A stretch of 64,000 nt of DNA, from positions 427,245 to 491,244 of the forward strand of contig NZ_JACHIN010000002.1 in assembly GCF_014203235.1 (NCBI RefSeq), given 5' to 3'. A program made the position numbers and the translations under genes. This DNA comes from Nonomuraea endophytica (GTDB lineage Bacteria; Actinomycetota; Actinomycetes; Streptosporangiales; Streptosporangiaceae). This document shows positions 8,180 to 16,602 of this stretch, in pieces. Numbering within the stretch: position 1 is the first letter of the stretch; each line of letters opens with the position of its first letter. The notes under the pieces are model-generated. The model saw only the letters and a list, made by a program, of their open reading frames with translations, was not told where the DNA came from and searched no databases.

Positions 8180-9988
8180 ATGTATGGGCATTGGGGGGTT
8201 CCCGGCTACACCGAGGTACGCGAACTCGGGGCCGGTGCGTCAGGACGCGTAGTCCTGGCCACCAGGGACCATGACGGCGAGCAGGTCGCCATCAAGTACC
8301 TGTCCGACGAGTTGCGCGCCGACGTCACGTTCGTCGCGCGCTTCCGCCATGAGGCCCGCCTGCTGGGCACCATGCGCAGCCCGTACAACGCCCGGCTGAT
8401 CGACTACGTCGAGACCGGCGAGGGCGCCGCCATCATCATGGACCTGGTCAACGGCGTCTCCCTGCGCGAGGTCCTCAGCTCGGAGGGCCCCACGGGGCCC
8501 GAGGCCGCGCTGACGGTCCTGAAGGGCTCGCTGCTCGGCCTGTCCGAGGCCCACGCTGTCGGCGTGGTCCACCGGGACTTCAAGCCCGAGAACGTGATCG
8601 TCCAGGGCGACGGCACCAGCAAGCTGGTCGACTTCGGCATCGCCGTACGGGCCGGGCAAGGGGCCAACACGTCGGGCACGCCGCCGTACATGGCGCCCGA
8701 GCAGTGGTCGGGCGCGCCCGCGTCGCCCACGACCGACGTGTACGCGGCCACGATCGTCTTCTTCGAATGCCTGACCGGCGCCCGGCCCTACCGGGCGACC
8801 AACCTGGCCGCGCTGGCCCGCCAGCACCACAGCACGCCGCCGCCGGTCGACGAGGTTCCCGAGGCGCTTCGGGGGCTGGTCGAGCGGGGGCTGGCCAAGC
8901 ATCCCACCGAACGTCCGCCGACGGCCGACGCGCTGCTGGCGGAGCTGGAGGCGGTGGCGGTCGAGGCGTACGGGCCGGGCTGGGAGGAGCGCGGGCACCG
9001 CCGCCTGGCCAGGCTGGCCGGGTTGCTGCTGCTCATGTTCCCGACGCCGCCCGAAGAGGTGGCCGAGGTCGCGACGACGATGGCGCGTACCGATCTCACG
9101 TCACCGGCGGCCAAGCTGATGACCAAGCTGGGGGCGAAGGTCGCGATCGGGGCGGTCTGCACCGGTGTGCTGGTGGCCGTCGCGATCGTGGTGGTCAGCT
9201 CCTCCGACGACGAGCCCACGCTCCAAGCCGCACGCAGTACGCCCACCGCCAGCGCGTCATCGCTCGAAGTGCCGCTCCCGGAGGAGACCACACCGGAGCC
9301 GACACCCGAGGCGACCACGCCCGAGCCGACCCCGGAGCCGTCCGTCTCGGTGACCGCGGCGCCGCCGCCCGTGGCGGTGACGACGAAGCCGCCCGTCAAG
9401 ACCCCGACCCCGAAGCCCACGCCCACTCCCAAGGCGACGCCGACCAAGACGAAGAAGCCGGCCAAGACGCCGTCGCCCAGCGAGACGCCGGACGAGGGCA
9501 TCACGGGACGCTCCAGCGCCGACGAGACCTCGCCGCCGCCCAGCTCTTCGCCGCCCACCACCTCGGCCCCGCCGACCACCCAACCCCCCACGACCCGGCC
9601 ACCCACCACCCAGCCGCCGACAACCCAGCCGCCCACGACCCGGCCGCCCGAGGGCGAACAGCCCCCGGAGAAGGAACCGACCCGCGGCGACCAAACCGAC
9701 ACCCAGCAGGGCACGCGCTCCCGGCAGGCCGGCTCCCAGCGAGCCGCGGGCTCCCAGGCACAGTCGGCCCCCCGGGCCGCCGCCCAGCAGGGCGCCGGGT
9801 CCGGTGACGCGGTCCAGGAGGACGGCGCGGCTCTGGAGGGGGTCGCCTCCGAGGGGTTCGCCTCCGAGGGGTTCGACGGGAAGGGCGTGGCGGCGGTGCT
9901 GGCCTTCGGGCTGGTGACGTCCGGCGCGGTTCCCGTCACACTTGCGGTGAAGCGCCGCATGTCTGGCAGGCACCGCAGGAGGCGCTAG
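8180..9988 (+). CDS. Transmembrane Ser/Thr protein kinase with a disordered outer loop and C-terminal membrane anchor
   Basis: 602 residues. The kinase domain (about 10-275) is a close paralogue of the preceding kinase: LGAGASGRVV, K39 in VAIKY, D133 in HRDFKPEN and D151 in DFG. A first membrane segment lies at about 322-341. About 220 residues of Thr/Pro/Glu-rich sequence follow, with repeated PPTTQPPTTR units, then a Gln/Arg/Ala-rich stretch. A second hydrophobic segment at about 569-590 is followed by a basic tail KRRMSGRHRRRR. Both ends should therefore face the cytoplasm, with the proline-rich loop outside. The outer repeats of the first kinase are absent. Ribosome site GAGAAGAGG lies within an inverted repeat. 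Confidence 0.9.
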   Translation: MYGHWGVPGYTEVRELGAGASGRVVLATRDHDGEQVAIKYLSDELRADVTFVARFRHEARLLGTMRSPYNARLIDYVETGEGAAIIMDLVNGVSLREVLSSEGPTGPEAALTVLKGSLLGLSEAHAVGVVHRDFKPENVIVQGDGTSKLVDFGIAVRAGQGANTSGTPPYMAPEQWSGAPASPTTDVYAATIVFFECLTGARPYRATNLAALARQHHSTPPPVDEVPEALRGLVERGLAKHPTERPPTADALLAELEAVAVEAYGPGWEERGHRRLARLAGLLLLMFPTPPEEVAEVATTMARTDLTSPAAKLMTKLGAKVAIGAVCTGVLVAVAIVVVSSSDDEPTLQAARSTPTASASSLEVPLPEETTPEPTPEATTPEPTPEPSVSVTAAPPPVAVTTKPPVKTPTPKPTPTPKATPTKTKKPAKTPSPSETPDEGITGRSSADETSPPPSSSPPTTSAPPTTQPPTTRPPTTQPPTTQPPTTRPPEGEQPPEKEPTRGDQTDTQQGTRSRQAGSQRAAGSQAQSAPRAAAQQGAGSGDAVQEDGAALEGVASEGFASEGFDGKGVAAVLAFGLVTSGAVPVTLAVKRRMSGRHRRRR

Positions 9989-10010
9989 GAGACCCGGGGG
10001 TACGACGGCG

Positions 10011-11324
10011 ATGAGCAACGCGAGCGAGTCCATCGCCGGTTACCGGCTCACGGACCACACCCGCATCACCGAACTCGGCACCTGGTTCGACGCGATCACG
10101 CCGTCCGGCCGCAGGGCGGGCGCGCTGCGGTTCGACGGCGGCGTGGTCGGCCTGCCCGGCGTGCGCGAGCGCGTCGTGGCCACGGTGGTGGCCGACCGGC
10201 CGCTGACGCAGAACGGGCTGAGCGGCCTGGTGCAGGTGGCCGACGTGGTGGCGGCGGGCGAGGAGGTGTGGCTGCTCACGGCCGGACCGGTCAGCCCGTC
10301 GCTGGGCGATCTCATGGCGGCGCGGGCGGTGGACCCGCCGGGGGCGGCAGCCGTACTCGTGGAGACGGCGCAGACGCTGCAGGCCCTGCACGCGTCGGGA
10401 CTGGCGCACGGCGCCCTGCACCCGGGCACGGTCGTGATCGGCGACGACGGCTCCGCGGTGCTGATCGAGCGCGGCCTGGCCGACGCGATCAGAGGGCTGC
10501 GGGCCGAGCCCGAGCGGGACGTGGCGGCGTGGGCGTCACTGGCCAGGGCGCTGGGCGCGGACTGCCCGGCGCCGTCCGCGCAGCTGCTCGACCGGGCGGC
10601 GGCCACGGCCACGCTCCACGGGCTGGCGGCGGCCAGGGACGTGCTGCTCGGCCAGCGTGAGGTACTGCCCGGCGGACAGATCACCCGCGACCGGCTGGCC
10701 CAGGAGGTGCGTAACCGGACGACCTTGGAGATCGGCGTCAACCCGATCCCCGATCGCGACGAGGGCGAGATCGTCACCCTGCTGCACGTTCCCGCGCTGG
10801 AGCAGCAGCACTTCGGACCCGGGGTGGCGGCGTCCATCGGCACCACGGCGGAGCGGATCTGGCGGGAGGGCCGGGCCGACGCCGTCGGGGCGCCGGGCAA
10901 GCGGCGCGGGCGGGCCGCGCGGGCCAGGCGGCGGCGGACGATCCTGGCGGCGGCGGTGTTCGCGGTGATCGTGGCGGGGGCGTTGCTGGCGTGGTTCCGG
11001 CTGAGCGGGCCGTCGACGCCGCTGGCGGTGACCTCGGTCGACGTGACGGCGCCGAAGAAGGCCCAGGGCTGCGACGCGGACGTGCTGATCAGCGGCAAGA
11101 TCATCACGAACGGCGCATCCGGGGAGATCGTCTACGAGTGGGCGCAGAGCGACAGGAAGGAGAAGATCCGCCAGACGCAGCGCACCACCTCCGACAAGTC
11201 GTCCTACACGGTGCCGCTGAAGTGGACGGTGTCGGGCAAAAGCACGGCCAAGCTCACGGCGACGCTGACCGTGGTCTCGCCGCAGCGCCTGCAGGACAAG
11301 GCGAGCTTCACCTACAAGTGCTGA
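10011..11324 (+). CDS. Membrane pseudokinase with an extracellular domain
   Basis: 437 residues. The first 250 or so align in layout with the two kinases just upstream, but every catalytic residue is changed. The HRDxKPEN loop reads HGALHPGT, the DFG site reads ERG, and the lysine strand reads GALRF. A basic patch (KRRGRAARARRRR) precedes one membrane segment at about 309-330. The outer domain of about 100 residues has two cysteines (GCDAD and the terminal YKC) and beta-strand-like sequence. It starts 22 bases after the second kinase, so it is probably cotranscribed. A role as scaffold or allosteric partner of the kinases is inference. Confidence 0.75.
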   Translation: MSNASESIAGYRLTDHTRITELGTWFDAITPSGRRAGALRFDGGVVGLPGVRERVVATVVADRPLTQNGLSGLVQVADVVAAGEEVWLLTAGPVSPSLGDLMAARAVDPPGAAAVLVETAQTLQALHASGLAHGALHPGTVVIGDDGSAVLIERGLADAIRGLRAEPERDVAAWASLARALGADCPAPSAQLLDRAAATATLHGLAAARDVLLGQREVLPGGQITRDRLAQEVRNRTTLEIGVNPIPDRDEGEIVTLLHVPALEQQHFGPGVAASIGTTAERIWREGRADAVGAPGKRRGRAARARRRRTILAAAVFAVIVAGALLAWFRLSGPSTPLAVTSVDVTAPKKAQGCDADVLISGKIITNGASGEIVYEWAQSDRKEKIRQTQRTTSDKSSYTVPLKWTVSGKSTAKLTATLTVVSPQRLQDKASFTYKC

Positions 11325-11361
11325 CAATGCATCTCATAGCAGTTCTTACTACTCTGGCGAC

Positions 11362-12753
11362 ATGACCTCGCAGACCCCCGCGGGCTGGTACCCCGACCCC
11401 TACGGATCGCCCCAACTCCGCTGGTGGGACGGCAACCAGTGGACCGATGCCACGCACGCGCAGGAGCAGACTCCCCCGACCCTCGTCGAGGGCGGCACGG
11501 ACTGGTCGGCCCACCCGGCCAACCCCACGCTGCAGTTCGGCCAGCCCACGCAGGGCCAGAGCCAGTACGGCCAGCCGGACCCCCAGGCGTCCTCCGGCCC
11601 CCAGCCGCCTCCGGGGTCCACACCCTTCGCCCAGCCGTCATCCGGCGCGAACCCGTACGCCCCACCTTCTTCCGGCGCGAACGCCTACGAGCAGCCGCCC
11701 GCCGCGAACCCGTACGCCCAGCCGTCATCGGGCGGAAACCCGTACGGACAACCGCCGTCCGGCGCGAACCAGTACGCGCAGCCGTCCTTCGCCGAGAACC
11801 CCTACGCCCAGCAACAGCCGGGCCAGCAAGCCCAGCAGCCGGGCCAGCACACCCAGCCGGGCCAGTACGCCCAGCCGGGCCAGTTCAACCAGCAGCCAGG
11901 CCAGTACGGCCAGCCCCCCTACGGCCAGCAGCCGACCGCCCAGTACGGGCAGTACGGCCAGCTCCCCGGCCCCACCGCCTACGGCCAGCAGCCCAAGAAG
12001 CCCGGCGGCCCCCTGCCCTGGATCCTCGGCGGCGTGGGCGTGCTGGTCGTGGTGGCGCTGATCGTGGTGGCCGCGGTCGTCGTGGTCAACAGGACCGGCG
12101 GCACCACCGCCCAGGAGACCCCGCCGCCCTCCTCGGACATCTTCCCGACCCCGACCGAGACCGAGGACCCGGGCACCACCTCCACCCCGGACCCGGCGCC
12201 CTCGACGATGCCCGGCATCCAGGACGGCCGCATCACCGACCCCCAGGCGGGCGTCTCGTTCCAGGCGCCCGAGGGCTGGACGGTCCCCCCGGCCGACCGG
12301 GTCAACGGCACCGACCCGACGCAGCAGCGGTGGACCAGCGCGGTCGAGGCGGTCTCGCACGAGAAGTACAACGGCGAGTCCAACTGGATCGGCAACGTCT
12401 ACAGCGGCGCGCTGAACGAGCTCTACCCCTATGAGAACGGCCAGAGCCTGCAGACGGCGGCCGGCGCGGTGCTGGCCTCGTTCAGCAACTACTACCAGCT
12501 CACGCACACCCGCAAGATCGTCAAGAACGAGGCGCTCAAGATCGGCGACAAGGACGCGTGGGTGTTGCAGTTCGAGCTCGACTTCTCCAAGATCTCCGAG
12601 GAGAAGAAGTACAAGTGGAAGAAGGAGAACGGCGCGGTGGTGCTCATGGACAGGGGTCCGGGCGAGCGTCCGGCGCTGGTTTACATCTCCGTTCCGGACA
12701 ATCTGGGCACCGATGTGGTGGACCAGGTTATCGGCTCGCTCAAGCCCGCCTGA
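11362..12753 (+). CDS. DUF2510 membrane protein with Gln/Pro/Tyr-rich repeats and extracellular domain
   Basis: 463 residues. It begins with a DUF2510 motif (PAGWYPDPYGSPQLRWWDG, residues 6-24), common in actinobacterial membrane proteins. A long low-complexity region (about 50-210) follows, built of GQYGQP- and SSGANPYA-type repeats. One membrane segment at about 218-243 and an acidic Thr/Pro stalk lead to an outer domain of about 170 residues. The outer domain (GRITDPQAGVSFQAPEGW start) resembles secreted domains found on sensor-kinase partners. It is 37 bases after the pseudokinase. TACTCT at 11350-11355 could drive a leaderless transcript. The repeat region is a plausible cytoplasmic target for the kinases. 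Confidence 0.85.
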   Translation: MTSQTPAGWYPDPYGSPQLRWWDGNQWTDATHAQEQTPPTLVEGGTDWSAHPANPTLQFGQPTQGQSQYGQPDPQASSGPQPPPGSTPFAQPSSGANPYAPPSSGANAYEQPPAANPYAQPSSGGNPYGQPPSGANQYAQPSFAENPYAQQQPGQQAQQPGQHTQPGQYAQPGQFNQQPGQYGQPPYGQQPTAQYGQYGQLPGPTAYGQQPKKPGGPLPWILGGVGVLVVVALIVVAAVVVVNRTGGTTAQETPPPSSDIFPTPTETEDPGTTSTPDPAPSTMPGIQDGRITDPQAGVSFQAPEGWTVPPADRVNGTDPTQQRWTSAVEAVSHEKYNGESNWIGNVYSGALNELYPYENGQSLQTAAGAVLASFSNYYQLTHTRKIVKNEALKIGDKDAWVLQFELDFSKISEEKKYKWKKENGAVVLMDRGPGERPALVYISVPDNLGTDVVDQVIGSLKPA

Positions 12754-12775
12754 GCAGGGGCACTAGGCTGACCCC

Positions 12776-13369
12776 ATGAGTGACTTGCTCGTATGGATCG
12801 ACTGCGAGATGACCGGCCTCGACCTGAGTCGTGACGCGCTCGTCGAAGTGGCGTGCGTCATCACCGACAGCGAGCTCAACCAGGTGGACGAGGGCGTCGA
12901 CGTGGTCATCAAGCCCCCGCCGGAGTCGCTGGAGCAGATGTCGCGGGTGGTGCGCGAGATGCACACGGCCTCGGGTCTGCTGCCGCAGCTCGCCGGCGGG
13001 GTCACGCTGGCCGAGGCCGAGTCGCTCGTGCTGGAGTACATCCGCCGCCACGTGCCCGAGTCGAAGAAGGCGCCGCTGTGCGGCAACTCGATCGGCACCG
13101 ACCGCACGTTCATCTCGCGTGACATGCCCGCGGTCGACGCGTACCTGCACTATCGGATGATCGACGTGTCGTCGATCAAGGAGCTGGTGCGCCGCTGGTA
13201 TCCGCGGGTCTACTTCGCCGCGCCGGAGAAGCAGGGCGGCCACCGGGCCCTCGCGGACATCACCGAGTCGATCAGGGAGCTGCGCTACTATCGGGCCGCG
13301 GTGTTCGTCGGCCAGCCGGGTCCCGATTCGGTCACGGCCCGCGGACTCGCCGAACGTGTCAGCGGTTAA
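12776..13369 (+). CDS. orn: Oligoribonuclease
   Basis: 197 residues, the usual length for Orn. This DEDDh 3'-5' exonuclease degrades di- to pentaribonucleotides, including pGpG from c-di-GMP turnover, in the cytoplasm. Visible residues are D9 and E11 in [10 protein letters not shown], the GTDR segment, and the histidine/aspartate pair in [15 protein letters not shown] 12776 gives the conserved N-terminus [13 protein letters not shown]. The tRNA-His gene follows 66 bases later, an arrangement seen in related actinomycetes. Confidence 0.97.
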   Translation: MSDLLVWIDCEMTGLDLSRDALVEVACVITDSELNQVDEGVDVVIKPPPESLEQMSRVVREMHTASGLLPQLAGGVTLAEAESLVLEYIRRHVPESKKAPLCGNSIGTDRTFISRDMPAVDAYLHYRMIDVSSIKELVRRWYPRVYFAAPEKQGGHRALADITESIRELRYYRAAVFVGQPGPDSVTARGLAERVSG

Positions 13370-13399
13370 TCGGGTGGCGTAAAGACTCCCGAACACCGC

Positions 13400-13431
13400 T
13401 ACACTTTTCCTGTGCCGCCGCGATGCGGCAC
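13400..13431 (+). promoter_or_regulatory. Probable tRNA-His promoter -10 box and leader hairpin
   Basis: TACACT at 13400-13405 is a good actinobacterial -10 hexamer about 30 bases before the mature tRNA. Between it and the tRNA lies a 7-bp hairpin (GTGCCGC, 13412-13418, with GCGGCAC, 13425-13431). A hairpin at this point could guide 5' processing. No strong -35 is visible. Confidence 0.45.
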
Positions 13432-13435
13432 GCAT

Positions 13436-13509
13436 GGTGGGTGTAGCTCAGTTGGTAGAGCGCCAGGTTGTGGTCCTGGATGTCGCGGGTTCAAGTCCCG
13501 TCACTCACC
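13436..13509 (+). tRNA. tRNA-His (anticodon GTG)
   Basis: The acceptor stem GTGGGTG (13437-13443) pairs with CACTCAC (13502-13508). The D-loop contains AGCTCAGTTGGTAGAGC. The anticodon stem CCAGG/CCTGG encloses TTGTGGT with GTG at 13470-13472, and the T-loop is TTCAAGT. The extra G at 13436 opposite discriminator C at 13509 is the G-1:C73 identity pair of histidine tRNAs. No CCA is encoded. Confidence 0.97.
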
Positions 13510-13518
13510 CTTGGTGAC

Positions 13519-13550
13519 ATGGCCGGTCCTGAAGGACCGGCCATCGTCGT
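13519..13550 (+). terminator. Intrinsic terminator after tRNA-His
   Basis: ATGGCCGGTCC (13519-13529) and GGACCGGCCAT (13534-13544) form a perfect 11-bp stem around the loop TGAA, followed by CGTCGTTTTC. The strong GC stem and short T run end the tRNA transcript 10 bases past its 3' end. Confidence 0.85.
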
Positions 13551-13668
13551 TTTCTCCGGCATCGTCCCCAAACCAAGACTTTGCGAGTTATGCTCGCTGT
13601 CTACCGCTAGCGCCGGAAGCACGGGGGTCCCTCGGCGATCTGACCGACATCGTGCCCACGGAGGCCGG

Positions 13669-13896
13669 ATGAGAGTCGACGACACCGCCTTCGGCGGCGT
13701 GTTCACATCCTTAAGCAAGCGCGAGGCAGAGGTCATGGATCTGATAGCCACAGGTCAGTCCAATGGCCAGATAGCCCAGCGCTTGTTCCTGAGCGAGAAG
13801 ACAGTGAAAAACCACGTCAATCGCATCTACGCCAAACTCGGCGTGGATTCCCGCGTCACCGCCATAGGCCTGTGGAACTCAAGGTCTGACGACTAG
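13669..13896 (+). CDS. Single-domain LuxR-type DNA-binding protein
   Basis: 75 residues that are almost entirely a GerE/LuxR helix-turn-helix: [18 protein letters not shown] then [25 protein letters not shown]. No receiver or sensor domain is attached, so this is a free-standing effector domain of the kind found in actinomycete development. GGAGG lies at 13660-13664, four bases before ATG 13669. Codon 15 is TTA, so translation may depend on the rare leucyl tRNA. Its partner, if any, is not next to it. Confidence 0.85.
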   Translation: MRVDDTAFGGVFTSLSKREAEVMDLIATGQSNGQIAQRLFLSEKTVKNHVNRIYAKLGVDSRVTAIGLWNSRSDD

Positions 13897-14018
13897 TTTC
13901 CCGTACGGCAGAGCCGCCCCCACCCCAACCGCCACACAGGGCTGGGGGCCCTCCAGGGTGACGCTCCTCCGCCGCACCGCCCGACCGCCGTGACGCGCGC
14001 CCGCGCCCGGCTGGGTGG

Positions 14019-14351
14019 TCACTCCATGCCCACCTTCAGATAGCCGGTCGCCTCGGCGATCAGGCCGTCGCGCAGCCGCATGAGGTTGAGGCCCCTGGTG
14101 ACGGCGCCGCCCGAGGCGAACCTCCACCGGATGACCGCCTGGTCGCCCAGCACGCTGACGTCCTCGACCGTCCAGGTGAGCGTCTCGTCAGCGGCCAGCG
14201 CCGACCAGAAGCGCAGCGCTTCGCCGGGCCCGGTGTAGGCGGCCCCGTCCACGTTCTCCAGCGCGCAGTCGGCGGCCACCAGAGCGGGCAGGCCGGAGGG
14301 GTCGTGGGTGCGGAAGGCGGCGTTGAAATCGTCGATCACGTTTTTCGTCAT
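14019..14351 (-). CDS. SnoaL/NTF2-fold protein
   Basis: 110 residues in the cone-shaped NTF2-like fold: an N-terminal helix (VIDDFNAAFRTHDPSGLPAL), VAADCALENVDG, GPGEALRFWSAL, then strands ending in GLIAEATGYLK. Homologues include SnoaL-type cyclases, steroid isomerases and many of unknown role. The start is the ATG giving MTKNVIDD. It is divergent from an XRE-family regulator with a short shared promoter, so that regulator probably controls it. Confidence 0.8.
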   Translation of the reverse strand: MTKNVIDDFNAAFRTHDPSGLPALVAADCALENVDGAAYTGPGEALRFWSALAADETLTWTVEDVSVLGDQAVIRWRFASGGAVTRGLNLMRLRDGLIAEATGYLKVGME

Positions 14352-14386
14352 GCCGACGATCCTGCTCGGCGGCGCGCGGGGCGGCA

Positions 14387-14402
14387 ATTCCCGGCAGGGA
14401 AT
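14387..14402. promoter_or_regulatory. Inverted repeat in the SnoaL/XRE divergent promoter
   Basis: ATTCCC-GGCA-GGGAAT is a perfect 6-4-6 inverted repeat placed between the two divergent genes (starts at 14351 and 14432). A weaker repeat, TAGCGCCC...GGGCTA, lies at about 14409-14426, just before the regulator gene. Both are plausible operators for the XRE-family protein. Confidence 0.5.
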
Positions 14403-14431
14403 CGTGGCTAGCGCCCGGTTTGGGCTAGAAA

Positions 14432-15277
14432 GTGCTTGTGGAACGATTCGGAAGCGCGCTGAAGCACTGGCGCGGCGTCCGCCGGGTCAGCCAGCTTGAG
14501 CTGGCCGGGCGCGCGGGCACGACGCAGCGGCATCTCAGCTTCATGGAGAGCGGGCGCTCGCGGCCCGGCAGGGAGATCGTGGTCCGGCTGTCCGACTCGC
14601 TCGGGCTGTCGCCGCGTGAGCGCAACGGGCTCCTGCTGGCCGCTGGGTACGCTCCGGCCTTCCCGGAGTCCCACCTGGACGACCCCGTGCTGCGGCCGGT
14701 CAGGGAGGCATTGGAGCGCGTGCTGGAGGGGCATCTGCCGTACCCGGCCGTGGTGGTGCGGCCCTACGGCGAGCTGCTCGCCGCCAACGCGGCCTTCGAG
14801 GTCCTGACCGAGGGCGCCGCGCCGGAGTTGCTGGAGCCGCCGGTGAACCTGTTCCGGCTGGCGCTGCATCCTCGGGGCATGGGCGCGCGGGTGGCGAACC
14901 TGGCCGACTGGGGACGGCACGTGGTGGAGAACCTGCGGGCCCAGCTGCTGCGCAGCCCCGATCCTCGGCTGGACGTCTACATCGAGGAGCTGGAGTCCTA
15001 TCTGCCCGAGGCGGCGCCGGGGCCCGAGCACCTGGGCTTCGCCGTCCCGCTGCGGCTGTGCTCACGGGACGGCGAGCTGCGGCTGCTGACCACGATCACC
15101 TCGTTCGCCACCGCGATGGACGTGACGGTCGCCGAGCTGCACCTGGAGGCGTTCCTGCCCGCCGACGCGGCCACGGCGACCGCCCTGCGCGACCGGGCCC
15201 TCAGATCAGACCCCGAGCGGGCGCCCAGACCAGGGTCCGAGGGGGCGCTCAGGCCAGGGTCCGTGCGATCGCCTTGA
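14432..15277 (+). CDS. XRE-family transcriptional regulator with MmyB-like ligand-binding domain
   Basis: 281 residues from GTG 14432; a second GTG lies two codons later at 14438. The helix-turn-helix occupies about 8-65 (SQLELAGRAGTTQRHLSFMESGRSRPGREIV). A PAS-like MmyB domain follows, with the family features PYPAVVVRPYGELLAANAAF, NLFRLALHP and LTTITSFATAMDVT. In this family the C-terminal domain binds a fatty-acid-like ligand. The last 25 residues are a repetitive Pro/Arg/Gly tail. The 3' end overlaps the convergent aminotransferase gene by 29 bases, so the tail may be a recent extension. Confidence 0.88.
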   Translation: MLVERFGSALKHWRGVRRVSQLELAGRAGTTQRHLSFMESGRSRPGREIVVRLSDSLGLSPRERNGLLLAAGYAPAFPESHLDDPVLRPVREALERVLEGHLPYPAVVVRPYGELLAANAAFEVLTEGAAPELLEPPVNLFRLALHPRGMGARVANLADWGRHVVENLRAQLLRSPDPRLDVYIEELESYLPEAAPGPEHLGFAVPLRLCSRDGELRLLTTITSFATAMDVTVAELHLEAFLPADAATATALRDRALRSDPERAPRPGSEGALRPGSVRSP

Positions 15278-16520
15278 GGCCGTGGTCCAGGTCTTCTTCC
15301 GTGATGTTCAGGGCGGGGCGCAGCCGTACCGACCGCTCGCCGCACGGCAGGACCAGGACGGCCTCGTCCTCCCTCAGCCGGCGGACCAGCGCGTCGCGGG
15401 CGGCCGGGTCGGGCAGGTCGAAGGCGATCATGAAGCCGCGGCCGCGGGCGTTCGACATCAGGTCGGGGTGCTCGGCCTGGATCTTGGTCAGTCCTTCGAG
15501 CGCCTGCTCGCCGAGCGTGGCGGCGCGGGCGATGAGGTCGTCGCGCTCGATGATCTCCAGGAGGGCGCGGGAGCGGACCATGTCGACCAGCCCGCCGCCC
15601 CAGGTGGAGTTGATCCGGCTGCTGACCTGGAAGACGTTGTCGGCGACCTCGTCCACCCTGCGCCCGGCCATGATGCCGCCCACCTGGACCTTCTTGGCGA
15701 AGGCCACGATGTCGGGTTCGAGGCCGAGCTGCTGGTAGGCCCAGGGGGTGCCGGTGGTCCCCGCGCCGGTCTGCACCTCGTCCAGGACGAACAGCGCGTC
15801 GTACTCGTGGCACAGCTGCTGCATCGCCCGCAGGAACTCCGGGCGCATGTGGTTGTCGCCGCCCTCGCCCTGGATGGGCTCGGCGATGAAGCAGGCGATT
15901 TCGTGGGGGTGGGCCTCGAACGCGGCGCGGGCCTGGGCCAGGGCGCGCGCCTCCGCGGCCTCCACGTCGCCGTGGTGGATCGCGGGGACCTCGATGCGCG
16001 GCCAGTCGAAGGTGGGGAAGCGGTCGGTCTTGGCCGGGTCGGTGTTGGTGAGGCTGAGCGTGTAGCCGCTGCGGCCGTGGAAGGCGCGGGTCAGGTGCAG
16101 GACCTTGGTCCCGAGGGCACGGCCGCGCCCGGCCGCCTCGTTGCGCCGGCTCTTCCAGTCGAAGGCGGTCTTGAGCGCGTTCTCGACGGCCAGCGCCCCG
16201 CCCTCCACGAAGAACAGGTGGGGCAGTTCAGGATCGCCGAGCACGCGGCTGAAGGTGTCGGCGAAGTCGGCCAGGTGCTCGGTGTACATGTCCGGGTTGG
16301 CGGGCTTGTTACGCGCCACCTCGCCCAGGAGTCGTGCCGTTCCCGCGTCGAACGGGGGGTTCACGCCCAGCGGAGCCGAGGCGAAGAAGGTGTAGAAGTC
16401 CAGGTACTTGCGGCCGGTGCGCAGGTCGGTGAGCCAGGAACCCTGGCTGCGTTCGAGGTCGAGCACCAGCCGGTAGCCGTCGACGAGGAGATGGCGGGCG
16501 AGGCGGTCGAGTACATCCAT
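15249..16520 (-). CDS. lat: L-lysine 6-transaminase
   Basis: 423 residues. This PLP enzyme moves the epsilon-amino group of lysine to 2-oxoglutarate, giving piperideine-6-carboxylate, in lysine catabolism or persistence metabolism and in beta-lactam producers. The LAT signatures are present: FYTFFASAPLGVNPP, FFVEGGALAVENALK, FHGRSGYTLSLTNT, VLDEVQTGAGTTG, and the PLP lysine in AFAKKVQVGGIMAGRR (K276/K277). ATG 16520 is chosen because GGGAGGAA stands 4 bases before it. No other lysine or beta-lactam genes are nearby, so a catabolic role is favoured. Confidence 0.93.
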   Translation of the reverse strand: MDVLDRLARHLLVDGYRLVLDLERSQGSWLTDLRTGRKYLDFYTFFASAPLGVNPPFDAGTARLLGEVARNKPANPDMYTEHLADFADTFSRVLGDPELPHLFFVEGGALAVENALKTAFDWKSRRNEAAGRGRALGTKVLHLTRAFHGRSGYTLSLTNTDPAKTDRFPTFDWPRIEVPAIHHGDVEAAEARALAQARAAFEAHPHEIACFIAEPIQGEGGDNHMRPEFLRAMQQLCHEYDALFVLDEVQTGAGTTGTPWAYQQLGLEPDIVAFAKKVQVGGIMAGRRVDEVADNVFQVSSRINSTWGGGLVDMVRSRALLEIIERDDLIARAATLGEQALEGLTKIQAEHPDLMSNARGRGFMIAFDLPDPAARDALVRRLREDEAVLVLPCGERSVRLRPALNITEEDLDHGLKAIARTLA

Positions 16521-16557
16521 GTCTTCCTCCCGGGTGAGCCAGACACGACATACCTTC

Positions 16558-16584
16558 CCTATAGATGCCGTAAATACCCGTAAA
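16558..16584 (-). promoter_or_regulatory. Candidate lat promoter with two direct repeats
   Basis: On the minus strand TTTACGG occurs twice, 10 bases apart (16584-16578 and 16574-16568), followed by TATAGG at 16563-16558 as a possible -10 box. One-turn-spaced direct repeats over the -35 region fit an activator or Lrp-type site. The assignment is by position only. Confidence 0.4.
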
Positions 16585-16602
16585 CTTTCCGTGCCCATCG
16601 CT

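Noticed and set aside
14432..16520. Beta-lactam biosynthetic cluster suggested by lysine 6-transaminase and an AfsR-type regulator
   Set aside because: No NRPS, PKS, isopenicillin N synthase or clavam-type genes are found anywhere in the window.
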